Shown here one piece after another: positions 5,724 through 12,771 of a DNA stretch of 14,896 nucleotides (position 1 is its first letter; the number at the start of each line of letters is the position of its first letter). The translations under genes were made by a program, and so were the position numbers. Source of the DNA: an uncultured Collinsella sp. (GTDB lineage: Bacteria; Actinomycetota; Coriobacteriia; Coriobacteriales; Coriobacteriaceae). The DNA lies in assembly GCA_902488525.1 (NCBI GenBank), contig CABTWP010000046.1:1-14896 (forward strand), written 5' to 3'. The notes beneath the pieces were generated by a model. The model was not told the DNA's origin, ran no database searches, and saw nothing but the letters and a program-made list of their open reading frames with translations.

Positions 5724-7229
5724 ATGGCGCACGAGCAGCACACCTATATCTGCATCGACCTCAAGACGTTTTATGCCAGCGTCGAGTGCGTCGACCGTGG
5801 GCTCGATCCGCTCACCACCAACCTGGTCGTTGCCGACGAATCGCGCGGGCGCACGACCATCTGCCTCGCCATCACACAGGCTATGAAGGACTTAGGGATT
5901 CACAACCGCTGCCGCCTATTTGAGATTCCCGATGGCATCGACTACATCACGGCCGTACCGCGCATGCAGCATTACATGGAGGTGTCGGCGAAAATCTACG
6001 GTATCTATCTGGAATACGTCAGCCCCCAGGACGTGCACGTCTACTCCATCGATGAGTGCTTTATCGACGTGACGCCCTATCTGGACCTCTATCACACCGA
6101 TGCGGAAGGGTTCGCCTGCACGCTGCGCGACGAGGTCCTCGCGCGCACCGGCATCACGGCGACGGTCGGCACCGGCCCCAACCTATTCCAGGCCAAGGTA
6201 GCGCTCGACATTACCGCCAAGCACGTACCCAGCCGCATCGGCATACTCGACGACGAGACCTTTCGCAAGGAGATCTGGCCCCATCGTCCCATCACCGATA
6301 TCTGGGGCATCGGTCCCGGCGTGGCAGCCCGCCTCGAGAAATACGGCGTCTACGATCTGATGGGCGTCGCGGCGCTCGACGAAAACCTGCTTTACGACGA
6401 GCTCGGCGTCAATGCCGAATATCTCATCGACCATGCCTTCGGGCGCGAGCCGACAACCATCGCCGATATCCAAGCCTATCGCCCGCAAGCAACTTCGACC
6501 ACCACAGGACAGGTGCTCTCGAAGGGTTATGCCTACGAACAGGCCTATACCGTCTTGCGCGAGATGGTCGACAACGCCGTTTTAGACTTGGTCGATAAGC
6601 ACGTGGTCTGCGACAGCATCTCGCTCTTTGTGGGCTACGCGAGCGAACGCGCCGACATACGCCGCCTCGACGCCAGCGGTACAGCGCAGTATGTGGACGG
6701 ATGCGGGCACCTGCGCTCGAGCACATCGAGTATCGAACCCACCGCAACCGCCGGCCCCGAGCTCGCGCCCCGTGCGCCCAAGCCCGTCCAGCGCGATGAC
6801 GAACGGCGTCGCCTGGTGCGCGAAGCGCAGGCAATCGATGGCATCTTTGTGGGAGAGCATGGCGGCAAACCGCGCGGTGGCTATGCCGCACTCTTTGCGC
6901 ACTCCAACGCCTCGCGAAAGCTGCCCGAGCGTACCAATTCGTTCAAGAAGATCATGGGCTATTTCGATGAGCTCTGGGCGCAGACTGTCGATCCCAAACG
7001 ACCGGTCAAGCGCATCAATCTGGGATTTGGCAACCTCATGCCCGAGGAATTTGCCACCATCGATCTGTTCAGCGATATCGAGGCCGATGAGCGCGAGCGC
7101 GACCTGGCACGCGCCGTGCTGGCCGTGAAAGGCAAATACGGCAAGAACGCGCTGGTTAAGGGGCTGAGCTTTACCGCCGGCGCCACCGCGCGCGAACGCA
7201 ACGATCAGGTAGGAGGACATCGTGCCTAA
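5724..7229 (+). CDS. Y-family DNA polymerase (DinB/UmuC type)
   Basis: A translesion DNA polymerase of 501 residues from ATG 5724, chosen because AAAGGA lies 5 nt upstream; an in-frame GTG at 5703 sits inside LexA box 2. Catalytic metal ligands are Asp12 in IDLKTFYASVE and Asp110-Glu111 in YSIDECFID. A helix-hairpin-helix follows (WGIGPGVAARLEKYG, 194-208). The little-finger region is recognisable at GGYAALF...TNSFKKI and ends near INLGFGNLMPEEFATIDLF. It is interrupted by about 70 low-complexity residues (about 317-385) rich in Ser, Pro, Ala and Arg. The length exceeds DinB (about 350) and resembles UmuC/UvrX-type polymerases. It would copy past DNA lesions during the SOS response, consistent with the two LexA boxes upstream. 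The next gene, a YolD-like protein, overlaps its stop by 8 nt. Confidence 0.95.
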   Translation: MAHEQHTYICIDLKTFYASVECVDRGLDPLTTNLVVADESRGRTTICLAITQAMKDLGIHNRCRLFEIPDGIDYITAVPRMQHYMEVSAKIYGIYLEYVSPQDVHVYSIDECFIDVTPYLDLYHTDAEGFACTLRDEVLARTGITATVGTGPNLFQAKVALDITAKHVPSRIGILDDETFRKEIWPHRPITDIWGIGPGVAARLEKYGVYDLMGVAALDENLLYDELGVNAEYLIDHAFGREPTTIADIQAYRPQATSTTTGQVLSKGYAYEQAYTVLREMVDNAVLDLVDKHVVCDSISLFVGYASERADIRRLDASGTAQYVDGCGHLRSSTSSIEPTATAGPELAPRAPKPVQRDDERRRLVREAQAIDGIFVGEHGGKPRGGYAALFAHSNASRKLPERTNSFKKIMGYFDELWAQTVDPKRPVKRINLGFGNLMPEEFATIDLFSDIEADERERDLARAVLAVKGKYGKNALVKGLSFTAGATARERNDQVGGHRA

Positions 7230-7647
7230 GTCCCAACAACAGCCGATGCGGCCACCGACACCTTTTGAACGCCTAGCGGACCCCGAGGGAAGACGTCGCT
7301 CCGCCGACCCCAGGCTCACCGCCAACGGCACCGTCCGTGCCGGCCGTGCCGCGCAGTTTATGCCCTTTGCCGCCCTCACGGGATACTACGAGCTCGTGCG
7401 TAAACAAGAGATCACCGCCGAGCCAAAATGCGAACTCACAGAAGAAAAAGCCCTCGAACTTTCGAAAAAGCTCGAGGGCCTCAAGCGCGGCGACTTGGTT
7501 CGTGTCACCTATTACGATACATACGGCTATCGCAGCCGCACCGGCATCCTCGACGAGGCGCTCCCTGCTTTCAAACTCCTCAAGCTCAAAGATATCGCCA
7601 TCGACTTCGACGACATCCAGGACATCGAGCTACGCGGACGAGCCTAG
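7222..7647 (+). CDS. YolD-like protein
   Basis: A 141-residue protein starting at GTG 7222, with TAGGAGG a few bases upstream; GTGCCTAA overlaps the polymerase stop codon, so translation is probably coupled. Residues 42-55 carry RAAQFMPFAALTGY, the hallmark opening of YolD-like proteins. The C-terminal half is a small beta-rich domain (GDLVRVTYYDTYGY near 95-108). In Firmicutes, YolD family genes are commonly placed next to UvrX/YqjW-type polymerases, and the family has been compared with UmuD as a possible polymerase partner. Here the pairing and the shared SOS promoter support the same role, although no biochemical function is established from sequence. Confidence 0.85.
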   Translation: MPKSQQQPMRPPTPFERLADPEGRRRSADPRLTANGTVRAGRAAQFMPFAALTGYYELVRKQEITAEPKCELTEEKALELSKKLEGLKRGDLVRVTYYDTYGYRSRTGILDEALPAFKLLKLKDIAIDFDDIQDIELRGRA

Positions 7648-7673
7648 ACAAGGACGCGCATCCAAGGCAAGGC

Positions 7674-8057
7674 CTACAGCGTCATGACGTAGTAACCCGC
7701 ATCTCTCACGGCAGCCTCAAGGACACCGCGATCGATCGGCCGCTTGGAGCGCACGCGCGCTGTGTGGTCCGCATACGTCACCGTTGCCCACACGCCATCC
7801 AGCGCATTGAGGGCATTGGCTACGTTCTGAGCGCAGCCGTCACAGCTCATGCCGCCGATGAGTAGCTCATCGCTATAGGGATAGTGCGATGCATCGGTAT
7901 CCACCACAACAACCTTTTTGGCCTTCTTACCGCTCGCGCCATCGCTGCAGCAGCTCTTTCCGTGTGTCGAAGCGACAATGCGACGCAGTCCAAAAAACAT
8001 GCCGACGGCAATGACGGCCAACACGATGAGATTCGCAGGGTTGAGCAAGTCGCTCAT
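7674..8057 (-). CDS. membrane-anchored HMA-domain metal-binding protein
   Basis: A 127-residue protein starting at ATG 8057 (AAAGGGGA upstream); the frame extends five codons further without a better site. Residues 9-26 form one membrane helix, followed by HGKSCCSDG with Cys36-Cys37 and a lysine-rich stretch. That N-terminal layout resembles the small FeoB-associated cysteine-rich membrane proteins. Residues 65-127 form a heavy-metal-associated domain with the metal site GMSCDGC (Cys72, Cys75), as in copper chaperones and the N-termini of CopA ATPases. It probably binds Cu(I) at the inner face of the membrane. No copper ATPase is adjacent. A CsoR-like operator lies upstream, and the gene converges with the YolD-like gene, with no clear terminator in the 26-nt gap. 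Confidence 0.85.
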   Translation of the reverse strand: MSDLLNPANLIVLAVIAVGMFFGLRRIVASTHGKSCCSDGASGKKAKKVVVVDTDASHYPYSDELLIGGMSCDGCAQNVANALNALDGVWATVTYADHTARVRSKRPIDRGVLEAAVRDAGYYVMTL

Positions 8058-8085
8058 GCGTTCCCCTTTCAAGTAGCACTATCTA

Positions 8086-8104
8086 GATACCCCCATGGGG
8101 TGTC
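8086..8104 (-). promoter_or_regulatory. CsoR-like copper operator
   Basis: A pseudo-palindrome GATACCCC-CAT-GGGGTGTC, with 7 of 8 arm positions complementary, lies 29-47 nt upstream of the HMA gene start. AT-flanked C/G tracts (TACCCC...GGGGTA) typify operators of CsoR-family copper repressors. A possible minus-strand -35 (TTGACC, 8134-8139) lies upstream with only a poor -10 (TTAAGA, about 19 bp spacer), so the site would be at or just past the start of transcription. No csoR gene is in the window. Confidence 0.55.
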
Positions 8105-8165
8105 CTCATCTTAACCCAAAATCGTGTCCGTTCGGTCAATTAGTTTCCCTCTTCAAACTTTTTTG

Positions 8166-8193
8166 TTGACCATGGCTTACTTTCGTGTATAAG
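8166..8193 (+). promoter_or_regulatory. promoter of DUF3793-flavodoxin operon
   Basis: A -35 box TTGACC (8166-8171) and a -10 box TATAAG (8188-8193) with a 16-bp spacer lie about 40 nt upstream of the GTG start at 8233. No obvious Fur-like or other operator overlaps them. Confidence 0.7.
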
Positions 8194-8232
8194 TTTTCCT
8201 AGGCTAACAACTGAGGACCCGAAAGGAGCATC

Positions 8233-8937
8233 GTGACTCGAACCATTGACATCCCAACATACCAAACGGCTGTCGTGCGCAACTGCTCCCCTACGCTCGC
8301 AGGTATCAAGCCGGCTTCGCTCTTTACCTATCCCGGCGTTTACGCCAACCAAAACGGAAAACCCGGCGCCGCCCATATCGAAGAGCGACGCTCTCGCCTG
8401 CTCGCCGTCATAGCCCAATGCAACCGCGAGCTCCAGCCACTCGGAATCCATATGAGCGTTTTGGTCTGGCGCCCCTGCGGAGCGCTCATCTATGTGTATC
8501 GCCCTGCGGACCTCATGCGATACCTCTCCGACCCCCGTGCCACGACGGCGCTAGCCGCCGAAGGTTACGATGTCCACAACCTGCCCGCATCCCTGGTGCA
8601 TCTCGCCGCGCGCATCACGCTGGCAAGCAGCAATGCCGCAGAGAGCGCCTATGACGGCAGCGTCTGCGCGCTAGCGCGAAATAGGCACTGCGATACGGGG
8701 TGCATGTGCGAGTTCCCCCACGAAATTGGCTATTTTTTGGGCTATCCCTACGAAGATGTCCATCAGTTTATCGTCCAGCACGGCGAAAACTATAAGGTCT
8801 TTGGCGCATGGAAGGTATACACAAACGTTGAGCAGGCGCTCACGACCTTCGATTCCTATCGTGCATGCACGCAATACCTTACCTACATCTATCAACAGGG
8901 CTGCACCCTGGAACAACTTGTCCAGGCAACCCGATAG
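8233..8937 (+). CDS. DUF3793 family protein
   Basis: A 234-residue soluble protein starting at GTG 8233 after an AAAGGAG site. It has the features of the DUF3793 family: CSPTLAGIKPASLF at 18-31, LIYVYRP near 85-91, FPHEIGYFLGYPYEDV at 161-176, and a FGAWKVY...CTQYL C-terminal block. Cysteines 153, 157 and 159 (CDTGCMC) just before FPHEIG may bind a metal or be redox active. The family's biochemical role is unknown. Members occur in anaerobic gut bacteria and are often found beside a flavodoxin, as here (46-nt gap, same strand), which hints at electron transfer or iron metabolism. A clear promoter precedes it. Family assignment is confident; function is not. Confidence 0.88.
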   Translation: MTRTIDIPTYQTAVVRNCSPTLAGIKPASLFTYPGVYANQNGKPGAAHIEERRSRLLAVIAQCNRELQPLGIHMSVLVWRPCGALIYVYRPADLMRYLSDPRATTALAAEGYDVHNLPASLVHLAARITLASSNAAESAYDGSVCALARNRHCDTGCMCEFPHEIGYFLGYPYEDVHQFIVQHGENYKVFGAWKVYTNVEQALTTFDSYRACTQYLTYIYQQGCTLEQLVQATR

Positions 8938-8983
8938 AGCATACAAAACGCGGCCGCACGCCGCGCAACCGAAAGGAAAACAT

Positions 8984-9403
8984 ATGAGCAAGATCGCAGT
9001 CGTCTACTGGAGCGGTACAGGCAACACCGAGGCCATGGCAAACTTCGTTGCCGAGGGCGCAACCGGTGCCGGCGCCGAGGCAGAGGTCATCTCCTGCGCC
9101 GACTTCTCCGCCGACAAGGCCGCCAACTATGACGCCATTGCCTTCGGCTGCCCCGCCATGGGTTCCGAGGAGCTTGAGTATGACGAGTTCCAGCCTATGT
9201 GGGACGAGGTCAAGGAGACCCTCGGTGACAAGAAGGTCGTCCTCTTTGGCTCTTATTCGTGGGCCGAGGGCGAGTGGATGGACAACTGGAAGGCCGATGC
9301 CGATGAGGCAGGCGTCAACGTCGTCGATTCCGTCATTTGCTACGATGCGCCCGATGATGAGGGCGAGACCGCTTGCAAGGCCCTCGGAGCCGAGCTCGCG
9401 TAA
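8984..9403 (+). CDS. flavodoxin
   Basis: A 139-residue short-chain flavodoxin, which carries FMN and shuttles single electrons between redox enzymes in the cytoplasm, often replacing ferredoxin. The start is ATG 8984 after GAAAGGAAAA. The FMN phosphate loop SGTGNT is at residues 10-15 straight after the first beta strand (KIAVVYW). The two flavin-flanking loops are visible as CPAMGSEELEY (56-66) and SYSWAEGEWMDNW (near 90-102), where Trp94 or Trp99 would stack on the flavin. It is very acidic, as usual. It is co-directional with the DUF3793 gene, and a strong bidirectional terminator follows. Confidence 0.95.
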   Translation: MSKIAVVYWSGTGNTEAMANFVAEGATGAGAEAEVISCADFSADKAANYDAIAFGCPAMGSEELEYDEFQPMWDEVKETLGDKKVVLFGSYSWAEGEWMDNWKADADEAGVNVVDSVICYDAPDDEGETACKALGAELA

Positions 9404-9455
9404 CGAACCCAGGGCCTCCAAAAGAGCCTGCATCAAAGCGCATCCTCATCCCTAC

Positions 9456-9497
9456 AAAAGAGCGGGGGCTGGATTCAAGTCCAGCCCCCGCTCTTTT
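9456..9497. terminator. bidirectional intrinsic terminator
   Basis: An 18-bp perfect stem (9456-9473 with 9480-9497) has a 6-nt loop TTCAAG and a GC-rich core GAGCGGGGGCTGGA. A-runs on one side and T-runs on the other (AAAAGAG...CTCTTTTAT) allow termination in both directions. It sits between the convergent flavodoxin and ABC ATPase genes and serves both. Confidence 0.92.
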
Positions 9498-9520
9498 ATA
9501 ACGGCAGTTACATCAACCGG

Positions 9521-10273
9521 CTACGAGATATTGCCCAAGAACGCCTTGGTGCGCTCGCTCTTGGGGTGGTCGAAGACCTCGCTCGGCGTACCCTCTTCCA
9601 CAATGACGCCGCCGTCCATAAAGACGACGCGGTCGGCGACGTCGCGGGCAAAGCCCATCTCGTGCGTCACGACAATCATGGTCATGCCATCGCGTGCCAG
9701 GTCGCGCATGACACCCAGAACGTCGCGAACCAGCTCGGGATCGAGCGCCGACGTGGCCTCGTCAAAGAGCATAACGTGAGGGTTCATCGACAGGGCGCGG
9801 GCGATGGCAACGCGCTGCTGCTGGCCGCCCGAGAGCTGGCTCGGCATAAAGTCGATACGCTCGGCAAGACCGACCTTGGTCAGCTCCTCGACGGCGATCT
9901 TCTCGGCCTCTTCCTTGCTGCGCTTGAGCACCTTTTGCTGCGCAAGCATGACGTTCTTTTTGACCGATAGGTGCGGGAACAGGTTGAACTGCTGAAACAC
10001 CATGCCCAAGTGCGTACGCACCTTATTGAGGTCAACGCCCTTGGCGCACACATCCACGCCCTCGACGACAATCGAACCACTCGTAGGATGCTCCAGACGA
10101 TTGATGCAGCGAAGCATCGTCGACTTGCCCGAGCCCGAAGGACCCAGAACTACGACGACCTCGCCCTTATGCACATCCAGATCGATATCGCGCAGGACCA
10201 CGTTATCGCCAAAGGCCTTCTGGAGGTTCTTAATGCTGACGACGACCTCGTTCGAGTTATTGGTTTCGCTCAT
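9521..10273 (-). CDS. polar amino acid ABC transporter ATP-binding protein
   Basis: A 250-residue ATPase of the GlnQ/HisP group that powers amino acid import on the cytoplasmic face of the permease. Walker A GPSGSGKST is at 44-52, the Q-loop Gln94 lies in VFQQFNLFPHLS, the signature LSGGQQQR is at 147-154, Walker B VMLFDE ends at Asp171-Glu172, and the switch His204 lies in VTHEMGFA. The family length is normal and all catalytic residues are present. ATG 10273 has AAGGAGG upstream, only 12 nt after the permease stop, so it is the last gene of the operon. The FPHLSV and EMGFA segments are typical of amino acid importers, but the exact substrate cannot be read from the ATPase. Confidence 0.96.
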   Translation of the reverse strand: MSETNNSNEVVVSIKNLQKAFGDNVVLRDIDLDVHKGEVVVVLGPSGSGKSTMLRCINRLEHPTSGSIVVEGVDVCAKGVDLNKVRTHLGMVFQQFNLFPHLSVKKNVMLAQQKVLKRSKEEAEKIAVEELTKVGLAERIDFMPSQLSGGQQQRVAIARALSMNPHVMLFDEATSALDPELVRDVLGVMRDLARDGMTMIVVTHEMGFARDVADRVVFMDGGVIVEEGTPSEVFDHPKSERTKAFLGNIS

Positions 10274-10285
10274 GATAGGACCTCC

Positions 10286-11647
10286 TTACAGACCGGCGAT
10301 GTGATCGGCAGGCGTCGCGACAACCTGTCCGGCGCTCTTAGCGGGACGCTTCTTCTTGGTCTCGGTCGTACCCAAAAGCCTCGCCTCAAGACCGCTCACC
10401 AAGCGAGCGAGCGGCAGGGTGATGACCAGATAGAACAGGGCGGCAACCACGTACGGTGTAATGGAGCCCGTCGTGGCCACGATGGTACGGGCGTTCATGA
10501 CGATTTCGACCACACCCACGGCGGCAAGCAGCGACGTATCCTTGTAAAGCAAGATAAACTCGCTGGTCAGCGTAGGCAAAACATTGCGGAACGTCTGCGG
10601 AATCATAACGTAGAGCAGCGTCTGGAAGGCATTCATGCCCAGAGAGCGAGCAGCCTCGTTTTGGCCCTTGGGGATCGATTGAATACCGGCACGGAAGATC
10701 TCGCACAGGTACGCAGACGAGTTCATGGCCATGACGATAACGCCCAAAACATAGTCGTCCACCTTGACGCCGGCCAACGGCAGACCGAAGAACGCGATAT
10801 AGATCTGCAGGAACGCCGGCGTACCGCGAATGATATTCACGTAGATGCCGGCGAGGCAGCGCAGGATGCGCGACTTGGAGATGCGCATAAGCGACAGGGC
10901 AAAGCCAAAGGGAATTGCCAGCGGAAACGCCACGAGCACGATCGAAAGCGACATAAGGAAGCCCTTGAAGACGATCGGCAGGCTCTGGACCAAAATGACC
11001 GGGTTCAGGAACAGGCGCAGGAACATATTGGAGTTCCACGCCTCGACCCACGGCTGCTCCTTAAGGTCGGCCAGGAAGTTATCGAAGACCGTCACGCCCT
11101 TGATCTCCACCGACGGAATCTTGGAGATCTTCTTGGTCGACCCGTCAGCGAGCGTATAGGTGCCGCTAAAGGCCTCATCGCCGCCCTCGACGGGGAAGGT
11201 CACGCCGTAGACCTCGACGCGGAAATAGCCGCCGGCAGGCGCCGTCTCGCCAAAATCAATCTTGAGCGTCTGACCATCGACCTTGCACGTGGGCTTCATG
11301 GGCGTACGGTCCATAAGGTCATCGCCCGAGAGCATCGTCAGGCGCGTATCATCGGCGCCAAAGGTCGTGCCGTCGGCAAACGTCAGTGAAAGGCCGCCCA
11401 GCTCCTCGTCGGCATCGGCCTGGACCTCCCAGGTGATGCGGGTCTCGGTGCCACCGACCACGTCGCTACCCGAACCGGTATTGGGCCGGGCGGTGATCTT
11501 TGCGGTCTCAAGCGCCTGGGCGGTCGTGGGCACGCAGGCCCCCGCGCACACCAGGGCGAGTGCCACAGCCAAAGCGCAGGCTAGCTTTTGGAGCATCGAG
11601 GGCAGTGGATAGCTCTGGCCCATAGCTCCTTGGTTCAATCGAGACAA
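10286..11647 (-). CDS. amino acid ABC transporter permease with secreted N-terminal domain
   Basis: A 453-residue protein, about twice the length of a usual GlnP/HisM permease (about 220-240). Residues 18-45 form a signal peptide ending TTAQA. Residues 46-200 form a beta-rich, polar domain (ITWEVQADAD, FRVEVYGVTF, GTYTLADGS) that does not look like a solute-binding protein. From about 220 the permease follows, with roughly five membrane helices and the ATPase-docking EAA loop NEAARSLGMNAFQTLLY (330-346). Cleavage after the signal would place the extra domain outside the cell, matching the N-out topology of five-helix permeases. I prefer TTG 11647 (AGGAG, 5-nt spacer); ATG 11623 has its AAGGAG too close (2 nt). 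The gene follows the binding-protein gene past a terminator-like hairpin and precedes the ATPase. Confidence 0.9.
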   Translation of the reverse strand: MSRLNQGAMGQSYPLPSMLQKLACALAVALALVCAGACVPTTAQALETAKITARPNTGSGSDVVGGTETRITWEVQADADEELGGLSLTFADGTTFGADDTRLTMLSGDDLMDRTPMKPTCKVDGQTLKIDFGETAPAGGYFRVEVYGVTFPVEGGDEAFSGTYTLADGSTKKISKIPSVEIKGVTVFDNFLADLKEQPWVEAWNSNMFLRLFLNPVILVQSLPIVFKGFLMSLSIVLVAFPLAIPFGFALSLMRISKSRILRCLAGIYVNIIRGTPAFLQIYIAFFGLPLAGVKVDDYVLGVIVMAMNSSAYLCEIFRAGIQSIPKGQNEAARSLGMNAFQTLLYVMIPQTFRNVLPTLTSEFILLYKDTSLLAAVGVVEIVMNARTIVATTGSITPYVVAALFYLVITLPLARLVSGLEARLLGTTETKKKRPAKSAGQVVATPADHIAGL

Positions 11648-11713
11648 GGTGGCTCCTAACGTTTAAGTTGCCGACATAACGGGGCGGGATGACGCCCATT
11701 CAAGAAACGCAAA

Positions 11714-11741
11714 GGCCCTCTCCGCCAAAACGGAAAGGGCC
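11714..11741 (-). terminator. partial terminator between binding protein and permease genes
   Basis: An 11-bp stem (GGCCCTCTCCG 11714-11724 with CGGAAAGGGCC 11731-11741, one G-U pair) has a 6-nt loop. Reading the minus strand it is followed by TTTGCGTTTCTTG, a broken U-tract. It lies 22 nt after the stop of the lipoprotein gene and inside the apparent operon. It probably terminates most transcripts and lets some through, which keeps the binding protein in excess over the membrane parts. Confidence 0.7.
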
Positions 11742-11763
11742 CGCGTGCAATCGAGTAGTTATT

Positions 11764-12624
11764 TTACTTGATGTTGTACTTAGCCATGAGGGCGTCAACG
11801 GTACCGTCATCGGTCAGGTCCTTGATGGCCTGGTTGATGTCGTCCTTGAGCTTGGTGTTGCCCTGGTTGATGGCAATGGCGTACTCCTCGCCGGTGCTGA
11901 TCTGCTTGATGGTCTGGCAGGTGTTGAACTGCTCGGCGGTCAGCTGGCTGGCGACGGAGCGGTTGGTCACCACGGCGTCACCCTTATCGGACTGCAGGGC
12001 GCTGAAGCACTCGGTGGCATCCTTGTAGGGGACGATCTTGGCCTTGGGGAAGTTCTCCTGAGCAAAGGCCTCGGCGGTCGAGCCAGACTGGACGATGATG
12101 GTAGCGTCGGCGTTGTTGAGCTTCTCGCTGTAGTTATCGGCAGTGATGTCGGTGTTATCGACCTTGGTCACGATAGCCTGGTCATCCATGTAGTAGGAGT
12201 CGGAGAACGCGACCTCCTTCTCACGCTCGGGCGTGTCGGTGATAGCCGCGATGGAAACGTCATACTTGGCGCCCGAAGCGACGCCCGGAACCAGCGTGTC
12301 AAAGTCATTGTTGACATACTCGACATCCAGGCCCAGCTTGTCGCCGATAGCCTTGATGAGCTCAAGGTCAAAGCCCTGATAATCGCCGTTGTCATCCTTG
12401 TACTCAAACGGCGCGTACTCGGCAGAGGTGCCGACGGTCAGCGTGCCGTCCTTGACGAGCGCGTACTCCTTGGAGCCGTCGACCTTCTCGACCTTAGCGT
12501 CGTCAGAGCTGCTGGAACCGGCATCAGAACCAGAGGTGGCGTTGGACGAACCGCAGCCCGTCAGAGCAAGGGCGAGTGCCATAGCACCCGTGGCGGCAAA
12601 TGCGCCAAGCTTCTTCAGCTTCAT
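11764..12624 (-). CDS. amino acid ABC transporter substrate-binding lipoprotein
   Basis: A 286-residue type II periplasmic-binding-fold lipoprotein that captures a polar amino acid outside the cell. The start is ATG 12624 after GGAAGGAGA; an upstream in-frame ATG has no ribosome binding site and lies in the promoter. A lipoprotein signal ends in LTGC with lipidated Cys24, then a Ser/Asp-rich linker runs to about 45. The binding domain opens with GTLTVGTSAEYAPFEY and GFDLELIKAIGDKLGL, the usual start of the GlnH/ArtJ/HisJ group. SIAAITDTPEREKEVAFSDSY and VQSGSTAEAF match ligand-contact segments; the Thr and Arg of TPEREK are typical for the alpha-carboxyl group. Ligand identity (for example glutamine, arginine or cystine) is not resolved. 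A promoter lies upstream and a terminator-like hairpin downstream. Confidence 0.95.
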   Translation of the reverse strand: MKLKKLGAFAATGAMALALALTGCGSSNATSGSDAGSSSSDDAKVEKVDGSKEYALVKDGTLTVGTSAEYAPFEYKDDNGDYQGFDLELIKAIGDKLGLDVEYVNNDFDTLVPGVASGAKYDVSIAAITDTPEREKEVAFSDSYYMDDQAIVTKVDNTDITADNYSEKLNNADATIIVQSGSTAEAFAQENFPKAKIVPYKDATECFSALQSDKGDAVVTNRSVASQLTAEQFNTCQTIKQISTGEEYAIAINQGNTKLKDDINQAIKDLTDDGTVDALMAKYNIK

Positions 12625-12681
12625 AATCAGTCTCCTTCCGGTGACCTCGTTTGATTCAGAGGTCTGCAAAAACTGTTGGCT

Positions 12682-12710
12682 ATTATGCACCCGGAATTAC
12701 GAATCTGCAA
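12682..12710 (-). promoter_or_regulatory. promoter of amino acid ABC operon
   Basis: On the minus strand, a -35 TTGCAG (12705-12710) and a -10 CATAAT (12682-12687) have an exact 17-bp spacer, and a TG dinucleotide directly precedes the -10. Transcription would start near 12675, leaving a leader of about 50 nt. I see no clear operator overlapping it. Confidence 0.65.
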
Positions 12711-12771
12711 TGAGAAAACTGATTGAAACAAACCCATAACGTGAATGGAATACTCTACTTTGTGACAGTCA

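Noticed and set aside
7450..7479. Inverted repeat GCCCTCGA / TCGAGGGC
   Set aside because: It lies in the middle of the YolD-like coding sequence, where Leu-Glu codon repeats (ALELSKKLEGL) produce it. No U-tract or regulatory context.
9971..11389. A 472-codon plus-strand frame opposite the ABC ATPase and permease
   Set aside because: It spans the junction of two well-supported genes on the other strand and its Arg/Asp/His-rich composition is a codon-bias shadow.
11689..12654. A 321-codon plus-strand frame opposite the substrate-binding lipoprotein
   Set aside because: It is antisense to a clear lipoprotein, with Val/Leu/Gly/Asp repeats typical of a shadow frame and no initiation signals.
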